From the NCBI RefSeq assembly GCF_006864135.1, contig NZ_SADV01000016.1, forward strand, positions 1 to 64,000: DNA of 64,000 nucleotides. The letters are read 5' to 3'. The translations under genes were made by a program, and so were the position numbers. Source of the stretch: Lysinibacillus sphaericus. GTDB lineage: Bacteria > Bacillota > Bacilli > Bacillales_A > Planococcaceae. The first letter of the stretch is position 1. Each line of letters opens with the position of its first letter. Below the pieces are notes generated by a model. The model saw nothing but the letters and a program-made list of their open reading frames with translations, was not told the origin of the DNA and searched no databases. Positions 26,729 to 36,442 of the stretch are shown here, one piece after another.

Positions 26729-27151
26729 TCACAATGTTTCATGCTTACACTCTGGACATTTACCATATATTTCAAATTTATGATTTTCAATCTCATAGTC
26801 TGGCAGCTTTTCTCCAAGCATTTCCATAGGGCAAAGATTTAACTCCTTAACATTGCCGCAATCCATACAAATAAAATGATGGTGATGATGTTCAGATTCA
26901 CAATGCATACGGAAATTTCGTTCCCCAGATAACTCCGTTTCCTCCAGTATTCCTAGCTTCACAAACGTTGAAAGGTTGCGGTAAATCGTATCGAAACTCA
27001 TACCTGGAAAATCTTTTTTCAAAACATCTAATAAATCTCGAGCAGTTAAATATTTATCTGTTGCTGCAAACATATCTAATATTAACTCACGCTTATCTGT
27101 TTTTTTAAAGCCGTTTTCTTTTAAAATTTCCCACGCTCTTGAAACATTCAC
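26729..27151 (-). CDS. zur: Fur-family zinc uptake regulator
   Basis: A 140-residue Fur-family repressor. The N-terminal winged helix spans residues 1-80. The structural zinc site is CMDC (about residue 95) and CPEC (about 134), typical of Zur. A further regulatory site fits the [10 protein letters not shown] stretch and NLCPME. It is the last gene of the transporter operon: its GTG start overlaps the permease stop (GTGA), so translation is coupled. Matches B. subtilis zur (yqfV) in neighbourhood. It should repress this operon when zinc is plentiful, giving feedback on its own synthesis. Confidence 0.92.
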   Translation of the reverse strand: MNVSRAWEILKENGFKKTDKRELILDMFAATDKYLTARDLLDVLKKDFPGMSFDTIYRNLSTFVKLGILEETELSGERNFRMHCESEHHHHHFICMDCGNVKELNLCPMEMLGEKLPDYEIENHKFEIYGKCPECKHETL

Positions 27152-28011
27152 TGCGCTACCTCCTCCCGTTTTGTAGCCATTTTAAATACCATTTTCTTCA
27201 CTAGTATTACAAGCAACAAAATTAAGATAGAAGTAACGACAATTGTACCACCGGGTGCTAAATCTAAATAAAAAGCACTGACTAAACCGATTAACACAGC
27301 CGTTTCGCCAAAGACAATTGCATAAATGATTGTTTGCTTAAAGCCCTTTGCAAGTCGCATTGCAGCAGCCACTGGTAACGTCATAAGTGATGATACAAGT
27401 AAAATACCGACGATGCGCATACTTGCAGCAATAACAAGCGCTGTAACGATCATAAACAAGAGATGAATCCAACGTGCAGGCAGACCGCTAGCTTTTGCAT
27501 ATTCCTCATCGAAAGATAAAACAAAAAGTTCCTTAAAAAATATAAATAAAAAGATAATGACAACGGCAGCAATTCCTACTACTACCCATAAATCCTGACG
27601 TGATACAGCTGACACTGAACCAAATAAATAGCTCATTAAATCCGTGCTAAAACCACTCGCAAGCGAGATAAAAATAGCACTAATACCAATGCCACCAGAC
27701 ATAATAATTGGAATAGCAAGCTCTTCATAGTGCTTATATAAACGTCTAAGACGCTCAATTAAAATTGAACCGCTGACAGAGGCTAGTATGCCTAAGTAAA
27801 TCGGATTTAGCATCGCTAATGCTGTAACAGATTGACTGATATATAAGCTTCCCGCTATTCCCGCCAGTGTCACATGTGACAAGGCATCGGCAATAAGTGA
27901 AAGCCTGCGAACGACAATAAAAACACCTAATAGCGGTGCCAATATGCCAATTAATAGCCCAGAGAAAAAGGCATTTTGTAAAAATTCGTAGTTAAAAATT
28001 GCTTCAATCAT
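27148..28011 (-). CDS. znuB: Zinc-type metal ABC transporter permease
   Basis: A 287-residue ABC-3 family permease with about eight membrane segments. The conserved family segment [17 protein letters not shown] lies near residues 37-53, and [13 protein letters not shown] near 215. The ATG at 28011 is chosen from AGAAGGAGAAGG just upstream; the ORF extends 16 codons further into the upstream gene. Zinc specificity follows from the linked zur gene and Zur box. No substrate-binding protein gene (znuA) is in this operon or window. Confidence 0.9.
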   Translation of the reverse strand: MIEAIFNYEFLQNAFFSGLLIGILAPLLGVFIVVRRLSLIADALSHVTLAGIAGSLYISQSVTALAMLNPIYLGILASVSGSILIERLRRLYKHYEELAIPIIMSGGIGISAIFISLASGFSTDLMSYLFGSVSAVSRQDLWVVVGIAAVVIIFLFIFFKELFVLSFDEEYAKASGLPARWIHLLFMIVTALVIAASMRIVGILLVSSLMTLPVAAAMRLAKGFKQTIIYAIVFGETAVLIGLVSAFYLDLAPGGTIVVTSILILLLVILVKKMVFKMATKREEVAQ

Positions 28012-28025
28012 TATGCCTTCTCCTT

Positions 28026-28772
28026 CTAGTGAATCTTTCTCACAGAATGGCCATACCAAGCATCAAGCGCATCATGAGAAATTGTATCAAATTCATTTTT
28101 GTAACCGTGGAAATGTATAGTTTGATTTAAACATGCCACATGACTGATACGATTAGACACTGTATCAACATCGTGTGTAACAAGAATCATTGTAATTCCC
28201 TGTTCCCGATTCAATTTCGCCAGCATATCATAAAATGACTGCACATTCTCATGATCAATGCCGACAGTTGGTTCATCTAATATTAGTAGCCTCGGTTCAC
28301 TAACTAATGCTCTTGCAATAAAGACACGTTGCTGTTGCCCACCAGATAACTCACCAATATTACGATTGATAAATGCTTCCATTCCAACAGCTTTTAATGC
28401 TTCTAACACTTTTTCCTTTGCATCTCGTCCAGGTCTTTTAAATAATCCTAATTTTTTCGATAATCCACTTTTCACTACTTCTTGGACAGTTGCTGGAAAA
28501 CCCGAATTAAAGGCATTAGATTTTTGTGACACATACCCTATCCATTCACGATGCTTAAAAGTTGAACTTGGTACACCAAATAGCTTTATTTCTCCAGACA
28601 TTGGTTTAAGTAATCCTAGAATAATTTTTAATAATGTAGATTTCCCTGAACCATTCGGACCAAGAAGTGCTAAAAAATCTCCCTCTTCTACACGAAAAGA
28701 GATATTTTTTAATACTTGAGTATAGTCATATTGAAATGACACGTTTTCAATGTCAATTAATGATTTTTTCAT
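28026..28772 (-). CDS. znuC: Zinc-type metal ABC transporter ATPase
   Basis: A 248-residue ATPase. Walker A GPNGSGKST (about residues 38-46), ABC signature LSGGQQQR (about 142-149), Walker B RLLILDEPT (about 161-169) and an H-loop in VTHDVD are intact. It is the first gene of the znuC-znuB-zur operon and sits directly behind a promoter and Zur-box-like palindrome. It energises metal import through the ZnuB permease. Confidence 0.93.
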   Translation of the reverse strand: MKKSLIDIENVSFQYDYTQVLKNISFRVEEGDFLALLGPNGSGKSTLLKIILGLLKPMSGEIKLFGVPSSTFKHREWIGYVSQKSNAFNSGFPATVQEVVKSGLSKKLGLFKRPGRDAKEKVLEALKAVGMEAFINRNIGELSGGQQQRVFIARALVSEPRLLILDEPTVGIDHENVQSFYDMLAKLNREQGITMILVTHDVDTVSNRISHVACLNQTIHFHGYKNEFDTISHDALDAWYGHSVRKIH

Positions 28773-28790
28773 GTATGTTCTCTTCTTTCT

Positions 28791-28811
28791 AATTCAAAAT
28801 CATTACGATTT
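28791..28811 (-). promoter_or_regulatory. Predicted Zur operator of znuC-znuB-zur
   Basis: Minus-strand AAATCGTAATGATTTTGAAT(T) matches the Bacillus Zur box (AAATCGTAATNATTACGATT T) fully in the left half and in 7 of 10 positions on the right. It lies 11 bp after the predicted -10 and 19 bp before the znuC start, so bound Zur would block transcription. Confidence 0.8.
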
Positions 28812-28821
28812 ACAAGTTGTA

Positions 28822-28850
28822 AGTATAAATGAAAGTACAGTTTTTGTAAA
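28822..28850 (-). promoter_or_regulatory. SigA-type promoter of znuC-znuB-zur
   Basis: On the minus strand, TTTACA (28845-28850), 17 bp spacer, TATACT (28822-28827). Spacing is ideal, and the Zur box follows immediately. Confidence 0.75.
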
Positions 28851-28903
28851 GAAAATAAAATCATCACCATAACGTGTGGTTGATTTCCGTTCCGACTGGG
28901 CGC

Positions 28904-29077
28904 TTTGTTGCTGTCGCTTCGCTTTCGCACAGAAAAAATCATTTGTTGCTGTCGCTTCGCTTTCGCACAGAAAAAATCATTTGTTGCTGTCGCTTCGCTT
29001 TCGCACAGAAAAAAAACATTTGTTGCTGTCGCTTCGCTTTCGCACAGAAAAAAACATTTGTTGCTGTCGCGCAGATA
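28904..29077. repeat. Tandem array of 38-39 bp units
   Basis: Four full units (28904-28941, 28942-28979, 28980-29018, 29019-29056) of TTTGTTGCTGTCGCTTCGCT followed by TTCGCACAGAAAAAA(TCA/ACA), and a fifth, partial unit to 29077. Units differ only in the length of the A run and one or two bases, so duplication was recent. Confidence 0.9.
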
Positions 29078-29176
29078 AAAGCTTCCTGGGGGCGTCCGAT
29101 GAGCCGCTTGGGGCAACGGATGTTTTTTGTGCGAAAGCGTAGTGTAACGTAGCGACGGCAACAGGATGTTGGTCAC

Positions 29177-29213
29177 GAAGGCGTTATCACAGGATGTGAT
29201 GGTTTTAGCCTTC
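29177..29213. repeat. Hairpin module within repeat
   Basis: GAAGGCGTTATCACA-GGA-TGTGAT...AGCCTTC. Nearly the same hairpin occurs at 45135-45167, where the pairing is complete except one base. Confidence 0.65.
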
Positions 29214-29497
29214 GTTCATCTATATCGCTTATCCCCAAGGAGTCGCCCAGCCTCCACTCCAATCAACTTAAGGCATACGTTTTAACAAATGTCATCCAAG
29301 CTTTTGGTGATGACCAGAATTAAGATTATCATGCGTGTTGATTAGAAAAATAAAACTGTATTTTATTATTTGAACCGCGCTATTTTGTAACAGGCATTGA
29401 TTCCAACACTTTTAATGTGAAGGGTTTTCATAACTGTCACGACTCACAAGAGTGATTTTCTTCAAGAAACTAAACAACTTTAAAAGGAGGATTAGCT

Positions 29498-29734
29498 TTG
29501 AGTATTCAATTTTTACAGCAATTAACACAAAGTAGTGATAAGGAAGTTGTTGCGATTGCACGTGCTGAAGGATTTGAAATTACTACTTCTGAAGTAAGAA
29601 AACTCCGTCCTTATTTGGAGCAATTCTCATTTACGTGGCTCTTTTTAGGTATTCCTAAAGATATTCTTGTAGAGGTAGAAGCTGTTTTAGGTAGAAAGCG
29701 TTCCAGACAACTAATTGCATTGTTTACGAAATAA
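29498..29734 (+). CDS. DUF2624-like small protein (YqfT-like)
   Basis: A 78-residue soluble, helical protein. The pattern of an N-terminal helix, EVVAIARAEGFEITTSEVRK, then an ALFTK-like end resembles B. subtilis YqfT (DUF2624), which also neighbours nfo. The assignment rests on position and general resemblance. The TTG start follows AAAGGAGG. Function unknown. Confidence 0.6.
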   Translation: MSIQFLQQLTQSSDKEVVAIARAEGFEITTSEVRKLRPYLEQFSFTWLFLGIPKDILVEVEAVLGRKRSRQLIALFTK

Positions 29735-29737
29735 TCA

Positions 29738-29870
29738 ATTCCGCCTTGGCGTAATTGTAGCTGACGCATTGCTTTCGCTACAGTAGGCATTTGCCGCTGT
29801 CGCACAGATAAACCTCTATTTCAGTATGTGTTTAGACACCTATTGAATAAAGGATCACATCAGCATTCAT
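29738..29870. repeat. Intergenic repeat copy
   Basis: Contains CGCCTTGGCGTAATTGTAGC, GCTGACGCATTGCTTTCGCT and CCTCTATTTCAGTATGTGTT. It is the forward counterpart of the copy at 1.8 kb and similar to that at 36.5 kb. Confidence 0.65.
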
Positions 29871-29887
29871 CTCATCACCATGGAGAT

Positions 29888-29932
29888 AAAAAAAGCCCGA
29901 AAATCAGCAAATACGCTGATTTCGGACTTTTT
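29888..29932 (-). terminator. Terminator of the cshB-nfo unit
   Basis: Hairpin of AAAGCCCGAAAATCAGC and GCTGATTTCGGACTTT (one bulge), then TTTTTTT on the minus strand. Confidence 0.85.
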
Positions 29933-29935
29933 ATT

Positions 29936-30829
29936 CTATCCTCTTAGAGCATCGATTAACGCTGGTTTAAACTCTCCATTACGAAGCATTTCAATTTCAT
30001 GCTTATAAGGAGCCGATTTTGATTTAGCATCACTATTTAAAGCAACAAATGGAGTTTCTAGGATTTTAGGAATCTCCATTAATTGTGGATGATGCACAAT
30101 ATTTTTTAATGCATCAAAGCCAATATGACCGAAGCCAATATTTTCGTGACGGTCTTTTCCTGCACCACGGACATTTTTTGAATCATTGATATGCAGGACT
30201 TTGATACGCTCAACACCTATTAGTTTATCAAACTCATTTAAGACGCCATCAAAATCTTCTACAATGTTATAACCAGCGTCATGAGTATGGCATGTATCAA
30301 AGCAAACTGAAAGACGTTCATTATGCGTTACGCCATCTATAATTTTTGCAAGTTCTTCAAAGGAACGGCCACATTCAGTTCCCTTCCCCGCCATTGTCTC
30401 CAATGCGATTTGTACAGGGTAATCCTGTGACAGTACTTCATTTAAACCTTCAATAATCTTGGCAATCCCTGCGTCTGCTCCCGCACCGACATGGGCACCC
30501 GGATGCAATACAATTTGTGTTGCTTCCAACGCTGCTGTTCGTTCGATTTCAGTTTGTAAAAAATCTACACCTAGACGGAAAGTTTCAGGTTTTTCTGTGT
30601 TCGCAATATTAATAATGTATGGAGCATGGACAACAATATTTGTCATACCATGCTCTTTCATGTGTAGTAAACCATTCATTATATTGAGGTCAGCAATTGC
30701 CTTACGACGAGTGTTTTGAGGTGCTCCTGTATAAATCATAAAGGTATTTGCCCCATATGAAAGGGCCTCTTTACTTGATCCGAGCAGCATTTCTTTTCCG
30801 CTCATTGAAACATGTGATCCAAGTAGCAT
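29936..30829 (-). CDS. nfo: Deoxyribonuclease IV (AP endonuclease)
   Basis: Zinc-dependent apurinic/apyrimidinic endonuclease of base-excision repair. 297 residues, TIM-barrel. Family signatures are visible: [11 protein letters not shown] at the start, [56 protein letters not shown] and the C-terminal ILETP. All three metal clusters' His/Asp/Glu residues appear present. It starts 12 bp after cshB with AAGGAGG, so the two are co-transcribed, as cshB-nfo are in B. subtilis. Confidence 0.96.
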   Translation of the reverse strand: MLLGSHVSMSGKEMLLGSSKEALSYGANTFMIYTGAPQNTRRKAIADLNIMNGLLHMKEHGMTNIVVHAPYIINIANTEKPETFRLGVDFLQTEIERTAALEATQIVLHPGAHVGAGADAGIAKIIEGLNEVLSQDYPVQIALETMAGKGTECGRSFEELAKIIDGVTHNERLSVCFDTCHTHDAGYNIVEDFDGVLNEFDKLIGVERIKVLHINDSKNVRGAGKDRHENIGFGHIGFDALKNIVHHPQLMEIPKILETPFVALNSDAKSKSAPYKHEIEMLRNGEFKPALIDALRG

Positions 30830-30841
30830 TTGAATGCCTCC

Positions 30842-32143
30842 TTATTTTTTACCGCGAGCTTTTAAACGACGTTCACGTTTTTTAACTTTTTCCATTTCCC
30901 ATTTCATATTACGCTTGTAGCCTGGTTTTACTTTTTTCGGCTTCCGCACTAATGCTTTAGCCTTTGCATCGATTTCATTTTCATGCTTCACACGATTTTT
31001 ACGTGCATGACGATCTTTTAGTTCAGACCATTCGCCATCTTTTACGTCTTTTTGAACAAATGGAATGCCCATCTTCTCAACGCGTACTACTGCATCCTCA
31101 TCTGATGGCTCAAACAAAGTGATAGCCGTTCCTTTATTCCCTGCACGCGCTGTACGTCCCACACGATGAATAAAGAATTCTAAGTCCTCTGGAATTTCGT
31201 AGTTAATGACATGTGAAATTCCTTGAATATCGATACCACGCGCTGCAAGATCTGTTGCAACGATATATTGATAGTCCAACTCTCGAATTTGCTTCATCAT
31301 CCTCTTACGATCACGTGGACTTAAATCACCATGTATTTGACCACAGCGAATCCCATTTTCATTTAAGAAACCTGCAACGTGCTCTGCAGTTTTGCGTGTG
31401 TTGGTGAAAATTACCGCTAAAAATGGGTTGATTCCTTCAATAACATCCAGCAAACGTTTGTTACGTGATTTAGAACGCACTGGTACAAGCACAAAGTCAA
31501 TTCCTTCTGCAACCGGGCGTTTATCGTTCATATGAATATGAACAGGTGCTTCCATATATTTTTTTAAAAAAGGCTGAAGCTTTTCTGGAATTGTTGCTGA
31601 GAATACAAACATTTCAAGGTTTTCTGGCATTTGGGAAGCAAAACCATCGATTTCCTCTATAAAGCCCATATCGAAGGCTAAATCTGCCTCGTCGACAACT
31701 AACATTGATGCCGTATGCACAAATAACGCTTGCGCTGTAACGAGATCACGAATACGCCCTGGCGTCCCGACAACAATTTGTGGTTGCGTTTTTAATTTAT
31801 CAATGGAGCGTTGTTTGTCCGTACCTCCAATAAATAGTTTCGCTTGAATAGTTGTTCCTTCTATTAATTGATTTAGCGCATCAAAAATTTGTTGTGCAAG
31901 CTCACGTGTAGGTGACGTAATAACAGCTTGTACTTCCTGCTTGTCAGCATTAATTCGTTGCACAATCGGAATTAAAAAACTATGTGTTTTTCCCGTCCCT
32001 GTATGCGCTTGTCCGATTGCACTCTTACCTTTTAATAGTAGCGGAATGATTTCCTTTTGAATCGGCGTTGGTTCTGTAAAGCCAAGTCTTGCAATTGCGT
32101 CCTGCAAAAATGGCTGAAAATTATAATCAGTATATTTTGACAT
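30842..32143 (-). CDS. cshB: DEAD-box RNA helicase CshB
   Basis: ATP-dependent RNA helicase, 433 residues. Motif I AHTGTGKT (about 46-53), PTRELA, GTPGR, motif II VDEAD (about 150), SAT, and the C-terminal domain's RGIDIQGI and HRVGRTAR are complete. The very basic tail (KPGYKRNMKWEMEKVKKRER) resembles CshB-type helicases. CshB helps RNA folding and cold growth in Bacillus. The ATG follows TAGGAGG. First gene of the unit with nfo. Confidence 0.95.
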   Translation of the reverse strand: MSKYTDYNFQPFLQDAIARLGFTEPTPIQKEIIPLLLKGKSAIGQAHTGTGKTHSFLIPIVQRINADKQEVQAVITSPTRELAQQIFDALNQLIEGTTIQAKLFIGGTDKQRSIDKLKTQPQIVVGTPGRIRDLVTAQALFVHTASMLVVDEADLAFDMGFIEEIDGFASQMPENLEMFVFSATIPEKLQPFLKKYMEAPVHIHMNDKRPVAEGIDFVLVPVRSKSRNKRLLDVIEGINPFLAVIFTNTRKTAEHVAGFLNENGIRCGQIHGDLSPRDRKRMMKQIRELDYQYIVATDLAARGIDIQGISHVINYEIPEDLEFFIHRVGRTARAGNKGTAITLFEPSDEDAVVRVEKMGIPFVQKDVKDGEWSELKDRHARKNRVKHENEIDAKAKALVRKPKKVKPGYKRNMKWEMEKVKKRERRLKARGKK

Positions 32144-32608
32144 AATTCGTTCCTCCTAACATCTTTCACATTGTATCATGATTCGAACTCCAGGTATATT
32201 AACGTCCTATTATCTCAAGCATGAACATAATTTTATACTTTTATCATGGCTGTAGCGAAGCCCTTATCAAAGTTACTCGAAATACTGTGAATATGCAATA
32301 AAAAAAGCGCTCAGAACTGTACATAAATTCTACTCCTGATTGTAAAAAGCGGTATGGTAATTTAATCGTAAGACTTCGACATTCCCATTTTGTGAGGAGA
32401 TTTTCTCTATGGTGAGCTCCCATTATAATTTAGTCTAAATCTTTTTAGTTTGTTAAACATAGTTTTAATACTATTTTGATTTTGCTACTTATACTAATGA
32501 TGAGCTAAAAATTAGTATTTTTTATGTCAATTTATTGTTAACTAATGCTTTGAAGAATTACCATATGTTACGATAAAAATGTAAGATACTAGAGGAGGTT
32601 GACTTATC
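32144..32608. other. Gap between cshB and bdhA
   Basis: About 465 bp, AT-rich, holding the divergent promoters. A short GC-richer stretch (GCTGTAGCGAAGCCCTTAT, about 32250) resembles a fragment of the repeat core. No ORF with a ribosome binding site and no riboswitch recognised. Confidence 0.4.
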
Positions 32609-33664
32609 ATGAAAGCAGCAAGATGGTATAAAGCAAAAGACATCCGAGTAGAAAACATTGAAGAACCAGTAATCTCACCTGGAAAAGTAAAAATTAAAGT
32701 ACATTGGACAGGGATTTGCGGTAGTGATTTACATGAATACACAGCTGGCCCAATATTCATTCCAGTAGAACAACCTCACTATGTAAGTAAAGATATTGCG
32801 CCAATTGTTATGGGCCATGAGTTCTCTGGTGAAGTAGTAGAAATTGGCGAAGGTGTTACAAAGGTACAAGTTGGGGATCCCGTAGTTGTAGAACCTATTC
32901 TTGCATGTGGCGAATGTGCCGCTTGTAAAAAAGGAAAATATAATATTTGTAAGCATTTAGGATTCCACGGTCTGTCTGGCGGCGGCGGAGGTTTCTCTGA
33001 ATATACAATGGTAGATGAAAAAATGGTACATAAAATGCCAGAAGGTCTTTCCTACGAACAAGGTGCACTTGTTGAACCAGCGGCAGTAGCATTACATGCA
33101 GTTCGTCAAAGTAAACTAAAGGCTGGCGATACAGCAGCTGTTTTTGGCACTGGGCCAATCGGTCTTCTAGTTATCGAGGCATTACGTGCAGCTGGAGCGG
33201 CGGAAATTTATGCGGTAGAACTTTCGGCGGAGCGTGCTGCTAAAGCATTAGAACTAGGCGCTACAGCAGTTATTAATCCTAAAGATGAGGATGCAGTAGC
33301 TCGTCTACATGAATTAACAAATGGTGGCGTAGATGTTGCATTTGAAGTAACAGGTGTTCCTGTAGTATTACAACAAGCTATTGATTCAACAACATTTGAA
33401 GGAGAAACAATTATCGTTTCTATTTGGGAAACTGCAGCTTCTATTCTGCCAAACAATATCGTACTGACAGAGCGTTCTGTAAAAGGTATCATTGCATATC
33501 GCGATATTTTCCCAGCGGTGATGGAATTAATGAAACAAGGTTACTTCCCTGCTGAAAAACTTGTAACGAAACGAATTGCTCTTGATGAAGTCGTAACAGA
33601 AGGCTTCGAGGCACTAATGAAAGAAAAAAACCATATTAAAATCCTTGTCAATTCACAAGCTTAA
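32609..33664 (+). CDS. bdhA: 2,3-butanediol dehydrogenase (zinc alcohol dehydrogenase)
   Basis: Medium-chain zinc dehydrogenase, 351 residues, close in sequence pattern to B. subtilis BdhA, which interconverts acetoin and 2,3-butanediol with NAD(H). Catalytic zinc ligands: Cys37 (GICGSDLHE), His70 and Glu71 (GHEFSGEV). Structural zinc cysteines are present as CGECAACKKGKYNIC (about 105-119). The nucleotide motif is AVFGTGPIGLL. Substrate is inferred from family resemblance. A single gene between cshB and kdpC with a strong terminator. Confidence 0.88.
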   Translation: MKAARWYKAKDIRVENIEEPVISPGKVKIKVHWTGICGSDLHEYTAGPIFIPVEQPHYVSKDIAPIVMGHEFSGEVVEIGEGVTKVQVGDPVVVEPILACGECAACKKGKYNICKHLGFHGLSGGGGGFSEYTMVDEKMVHKMPEGLSYEQGALVEPAAVALHAVRQSKLKAGDTAAVFGTGPIGLLVIEALRAAGAAEIYAVELSAERAAKALELGATAVINPKDEDAVARLHELTNGGVDVAFEVTGVPVVLQQAIDSTTFEGETIIVSIWETAASILPNNIVLTERSVKGIIAYRDIFPAVMELMKQGYFPAEKLVTKRIALDEVVTEGFEALMKEKNHIKILVNSQA

Positions 33665-33675
33665 TATATAGAGAG

Positions 33676-33717
33676 ACAGGTAGAGAAAACGAAGAAACTT
33701 TTCTCTACCTGTTTTTA
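33676..33717. terminator. Terminator between bdhA and kdpC
   Basis: ACAGGTAGAGAAAA / TTTTCTCTACCTGT, 14-bp perfect stem, followed by TTTT on the plus strand. It also lies after the convergent kdpC. Confidence 0.85.
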
Positions 33718-33723
33718 ATTTTG

Positions 33724-34368
33724 TTACCCCTCTTTTTTCTCCATTTTTTTCATAATATCTAAATTGGCCATTAGGTAGTTCACCTTATTTTCTCCAAAAG
33801 TCCCTAACGTACGTTTTTCTGTATTTTCTTCTATAATTTTTTCAATCTCATCCTTCGCAAGCCCACTTGCTTGGGCAATTCGATCGACTTGTATTTCTGC
33901 AGCCTTCACACTAATATGCGGATCCAAACCTGAGCCTGAAGCGGTCATTAAATCAGCAGGTATGTCTTGTCGTTTAACGGATGGATTTGCTAATAAAAAC
34001 TTCTCGATATCTGCTTCTATCCGTTTCTTTAATTCTGGGTTCGATGGTGCATAGTTAAATGTTCCAGAGCTAACACCACTATAGTTCACCTGGCCATTTT
34101 CATCTGGTATCGTATCCTCTTTCGTATAGACATTATAGTTAACAGATGAGACACGCCCCCAGAAATATTCTGGTGCAGTAAAAGCTTGACCGATTAATGC
34201 TGAACCAACAGCTTCACCATCCGCTTCTATTAAACTACCATTTGCTTTATGATGAAATAACCCTTGAGCTAATGCAGTTACTGCAAATGGGTATATAAAA
34301 CCACATAAAACGAACATTGTCATTGAGATTAAAAATGCTTGCTTTGAATTCTCAAAAAATTTCCGCAT
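33724..34368 (-). CDS. kdpC: Potassium-transporting ATPase subunit KdpC
   Basis: The single-span accessory subunit of the KdpFABC potassium pump. 214 residues with a membrane segment at about 12-34. Typical blocks: GSALIGQAF, YFWGRVSSVNYN, SNPELKKRIEADIEKF, DLMTASGSGLDPHISVKAAEIQVDRIA. The ATG at 34368 is preferred: AGGAGGAAGG lies just upstream, 10 bp after the kdpB stop. The ORF runs 14 codons further upstream into kdpB. Confidence 0.93.
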   Translation of the reverse strand: MRKFFENSKQAFLISMTMFVLCGFIYPFAVTALAQGLFHHKANGSLIEADGEAVGSALIGQAFTAPEYFWGRVSSVNYNVYTKEDTIPDENGQVNYSGVSSGTFNYAPSNPELKKRIEADIEKFLLANPSVKRQDIPADLMTASGSGLDPHISVKAAEIQVDRIAQASGLAKDEIEKIIEENTEKRTLGTFGENKVNYLMANLDIMKKMEKKEG

Positions 34369-34378
34369 GTCCTTCCTC

Positions 34379-36442
34379 CTATAAACCAAACATCTGGAAT
34401 AGTGGTCCAACTAGTAAATCAATCAATTTAATGCCAATAAAGGGAGCAATAATTCCACCTACACCATAAACAAGTAAGTTTTTATTTAATAACTTTATAG
34501 CACTCATCGGCTCATACTTTACACCCTTCATTGCAATAGGTATTAATAGTGGTATAATCACTGCGTTAAAAATTAAAGCAGAAATGATCGCACTAGATGG
34601 CGAATTGAGATTCATAATGTTTAATGTCCCCATCTCTGGTACAGCGACCATAAGCATAGCTGGAATAATAGCAAAATACTTTGCGATATCATTTGCAATA
34701 CTGAAAGTCGTTAATGCCCCTCGCGTCATGAGCAACTGTTTTCCTATTTCTACAACTTCAATAATTTTAGTTGGATTTGAATCTAAATCGACCATGTTCG
34801 CAGCTTCCTTTGCAGCGTTCGTTCCCGAATTCATGGCAAGACCTACGTTTGCTTGTGCTAATGCAGGGGCATCGTTCGTCCCGTCACCAGTCATCGCCAC
34901 TACTTTCCCTTGTGCCTGCTCATCTTTAATAACTTGAATTTTGTCTTCTGGCTTACTTTCTGCTATAAAGCTGTCCACCCCCGCTTCCTTTGCGATAGCC
35001 GCTGCCGTTAAAGGATTATCTCCTGTACACATGATCGTTTTAATCCCCATCGTTCGAAGCTTTTCAAAGCGTTCCTTGAGTCCGGCCTTTACGACATCCT
35101 TTAAGTAAATGACACCTAAAATTTTATCGTTTAACGCTACTACGAGTGGTGTCCCACCAACAGAAGATACTTGTTGAATCAGTTGTTCCAAATTTGTAGG
35201 AATGCTATGACCTGCTTTTAGGCTCTCTTTTTTTATCGTATCATAGGCTCCTTTTCGAATTTTTGTGCCATCCTTCCTATCCAAACCACTCATACGAGTT
35301 TGTGCGGTAAAGGGAATATGTTCACTTGACTTAATAATGTCTTCTTCACCGTCTATATTCACTCCTAATTCACAAGCAAGTGACAAAATAGACTTTCCTT
35401 CAGGTGTATCATCTGTTAAAGAACTAAGCCATGCAGCTTGCAGTAAATCTTTACTTTCCACCCCTATTACTGGGAGAAATTCAGCTGCCATGCGATTTCC
35501 ATAAGTAATAGTTCCAGTTTTATCTAAAATTAATGTATCTACATCTCCACACGCCTCTACGGCTCTTCCAGACATCGCAATAACATTAAACTGAGTAACT
35601 CTATCCATTCCTGCAATACCGATGGCCGACAATAATCCACCAATGGTTGTAGGAATTAAACAAACTGTAAGGGCAATTAATGTTGCGATGGAAATCGGTA
35701 CATTTAAATAAGTTGTCATTGGATAGAGCGTCACAACAACTAATAAGAAAATAATCGTTAAACTTACTAAAAGTGTATTGAGTGCTATCTCATTTGGCGT
35801 TTTTTTACGACTGGCTCCTTCGATGAGTGTGATCATTTTATCTAAAAATGATTCACCAGGCATCGAAGTAATTTCGATCATCAACCAATCACTCGTAACC
35901 GTCGTACCACCTGTAACTGATGAGAAATCTCCACCCCGCTCCTTTACAACAGGCGCAGATTCACCTGTTATCGCCGATTCATCTACTGTAGCAATGCCTT
36001 CCAAAACTTCTCCATCATTTGGAATAACCTCACCTGCCTGAACTAAAACAATATCGCCCTTTTTTAGTTCATGTGCCTGTTTAAGTATTTCAGAGCCATC
36101 ACTAAGTAAAACACGAGCCTGTGTAACTGTTTTTGTGTTTTTTAACGTTTGAACTTGTGCCTTTCCTCGCCCTTCAGCAATCGACTCGGCAAAGTTTGCA
36201 AATAGAATAGTTACAAAAAGAATGCTAGCGACGATCGCATTATACAATCGATCATGTTCTACTACTTCGCTACCAAACATATTCGGGAAGAGGGTTAATA
36301 GCAGCACAAACATAAACCCTACTTCTACTACAAACATAACAGGATTTTTCAGCATATATAATGGACTAAATTTTTTTAAAGCGTCTATAATCGAGTTTTT
36401 TAGCATATTGCCCGTAAGCAAACCTTTTCTTGCTGTTTCCAT
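34379..36442 (-). CDS. kdpB: Potassium-transporting P-type ATPase subunit KdpB
   Basis: Catalytic subunit of the Kdp pump, 687 residues. The phosphorylated Asp is Asp307 in [10 protein letters not shown], the same number as E. coli KdpB. TGES (actuator), [20 protein letters not shown] and [15 protein letters not shown] (hinge) are intact. Its start is preceded by AAGGAGAGACACCT. Unusually, it is separated from kdpA by 300 bp of repeat DNA. Confidence 0.97.
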   Translation of the reverse strand: METARKGLLTGNMLKNSIIDALKKFSPLYMLKNPVMFVVEVGFMFVLLLTLFPNMFGSEVVEHDRLYNAIVASILFVTILFANFAESIAEGRGKAQVQTLKNTKTVTQARVLLSDGSEILKQAHELKKGDIVLVQAGEVIPNDGEVLEGIATVDESAITGESAPVVKERGGDFSSVTGGTTVTSDWLMIEITSMPGESFLDKMITLIEGASRKKTPNEIALNTLLVSLTIIFLLVVVTLYPMTTYLNVPISIATLIALTVCLIPTTIGGLLSAIGIAGMDRVTQFNVIAMSGRAVEACGDVDTLILDKTGTITYGNRMAAEFLPVIGVESKDLLQAAWLSSLTDDTPEGKSILSLACELGVNIDGEEDIIKSSEHIPFTAQTRMSGLDRKDGTKIRKGAYDTIKKESLKAGHSIPTNLEQLIQQVSSVGGTPLVVALNDKILGVIYLKDVVKAGLKERFEKLRTMGIKTIMCTGDNPLTAAAIAKEAGVDSFIAESKPEDKIQVIKDEQAQGKVVAMTGDGTNDAPALAQANVGLAMNSGTNAAKEAANMVDLDSNPTKIIEVVEIGKQLLMTRGALTTFSIANDIAKYFAIIPAMLMVAVPEMGTLNIMNLNSPSSAIISALIFNAVIIPLLIPIAMKGVKYEPMSAIKLLNKNLLVYGVGGIIAPFIGIKLIDLLVGPLFQMFGL

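Larger units (their letters stand above)
28875..29275. repeat. Largest intergenic repeat copy (about 400 bp)
   Basis: Composite, GC-richer element between the znuC promoter and the yqfT-like gene. From left: GATTTCCGTTCCGACTGGGC, a tandem array (28904-29077), CTGGGGGCGTCCGATGAGCC, a hairpin (GAAGGCGTTATCACA...), then GGAGTCGCCCAGCCTCCACT. Long ORFs on both strands here (for example 28769-29176) only reflect the repeat. The left end matches, in inverse orientation, the right end of the 58.5-58.8 kb copy. Confidence 0.8.

Noticed and set aside
28769..29176. A 135-codon minus-strand ORF and two ~90-codon plus-strand ORFs over the repeat
   Set aside because: They are produced by the tandem repeat (38-39 bp units), have repeated peptide content and no independent ribosome binding site, and overlap the znuC promoter and Zur box.
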